Shown: positions 59,704 through 59,803 of the stretch, one piece after another | Position numbering within the stretch: position 1 is the stretch's first letter | Layout: each line of letters opens with the position of its first letter | Source: Komagataeibacter oboediens | GTDB taxonomy: Bacteria > Pseudomonadota > Alphaproteobacteria > Acetobacterales > Acetobacteraceae | Assembly (NCBI RefSeq): GCF_003207815.1 | Contig: NZ_NKTX01000016.1 | Coordinates: 1-59,803, forward strand | Direction: 5' to 3' | DNA: 59,803 nucleotides | Made by a program: the position numbers and the translations under genes | Notes under the pieces: generated by a model | What the model was told of the DNA's origin: nothing | The model's input: only the letters and a program-made list of their open reading frames with translations | Database searches by the model: none

Positions 59704-59803
59704 AGCGCGTTACTGTCTTCATCGCGCGCGACCGAAAGGCGGCGCAGGCCGTCGCGCAGGATGCGGTTATCGCTGGCGAGGAATGGCAGCCCGTGACGGT
59801 CGT
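59700..59803 (-). CDS. C-terminal end of an upstream prophage-like gene (partial)
   Basis: Only the last 33 codons are in the window, ending LPFLASDNRILRDGLRRLSVARDEDSNAL. The frame is open to the window edge. It overlaps the next gene by 4 bases, so it belongs to the same leftward operon. I cannot identify the protein. Confidence 0.5.
   Translation of the reverse strand, partial: DRHGLPFLASDNRILRDGLRRLSVARDEDSNAL

Noticed and set aside
1-59803. CRISPR arrays and tRNA genes
   Set aside because: No regularly spaced direct repeats were seen, and no GTTCGA-type T-arms with matching acceptor stems in the gaps between genes.

Overview
The window looks like chromosomal DNA of an acetic acid bacterium (Acetobacteraceae; the Komagataeibacter/Gluconacetobacter/Novacetimonas group is my inference). 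The support is high-GC coding DNA, an OprB-type carbohydrate porin, NadQ-type control of nadABC, many LysR regulators, and a family of short intergenic hairpin repeats scattered through the window. No rRNA, tRNA or CRISPR array was recognised.

Left edge (1-1 kb): the last part of a serine resolvase gene stops inside a 38-bp terminal inverted repeat of Tn3 type. The repeat abuts an FUSC-type transporter gene that is cut off at exactly this point. A transposon therefore sits just outside the window and has interrupted that gene.

1-20 kb: malic enzyme with a divergent LysR regulator; an isopenicillin-N-synthase-like dioxygenase; an orphan PhoR-like histidine kinase; an OprB porin; a Fur-box-controlled TonB siderophore receptor with PiuC; a cold-shock protein; a LysR regulator divergent from succinate-semialdehyde dehydrogenase; and the overlapping yhaO-yhaN nuclease/ATPase pair. 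20-38 kb: a Gln/Met-rich exported protein; the nadA-nadB-nadC operon with its probable NadQ repressor and operator; a DUF3311/SSS symporter pair; a lipid kinase; an amino-acid permease; ArsC; TrhO; a PadR regulator with an ABC exporter; an SDR with a divergent LysR; and a Na+/H+ antiporter.

38-55 kb: a giant cyclic beta-1,2-glucan synthase (2861 aa) is followed by small Pro-rich or hydrophilic proteins, a DJ-1/PfpI protein, a membrane protein rich in intramembrane His/Asp/Glu, a peroxiredoxin homologue whose peroxidatic Cys is Ser, and an RBBP9-like hydrolase. This reads as an envelope or stress accessory region. A second iron locus (DUF3649 - PepSY reductase-like - DUF3325) follows behind a palindromic Fur-like site.

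Right edge (55.7-59.8 kb): 1.3 kb with no convincing gene, then a class I ribonucleotide reductase beta subunit. Converging on it is a tightly overlapping minus-strand cassette (small membrane protein, papain-like Cys/His protein, lipoprotein) that looks like the end of a prophage.

The most unusual items are the Cys-to-Ser peroxiredoxin, the His-rich membrane protein beside a PfpI protein, the low-complexity Gln/Met protein, nrdB set against prophage-like genes behind a hairpin-ended leader, and the dispersed repeat family. All functional assignments come from reading motifs by eye; no database search was run.
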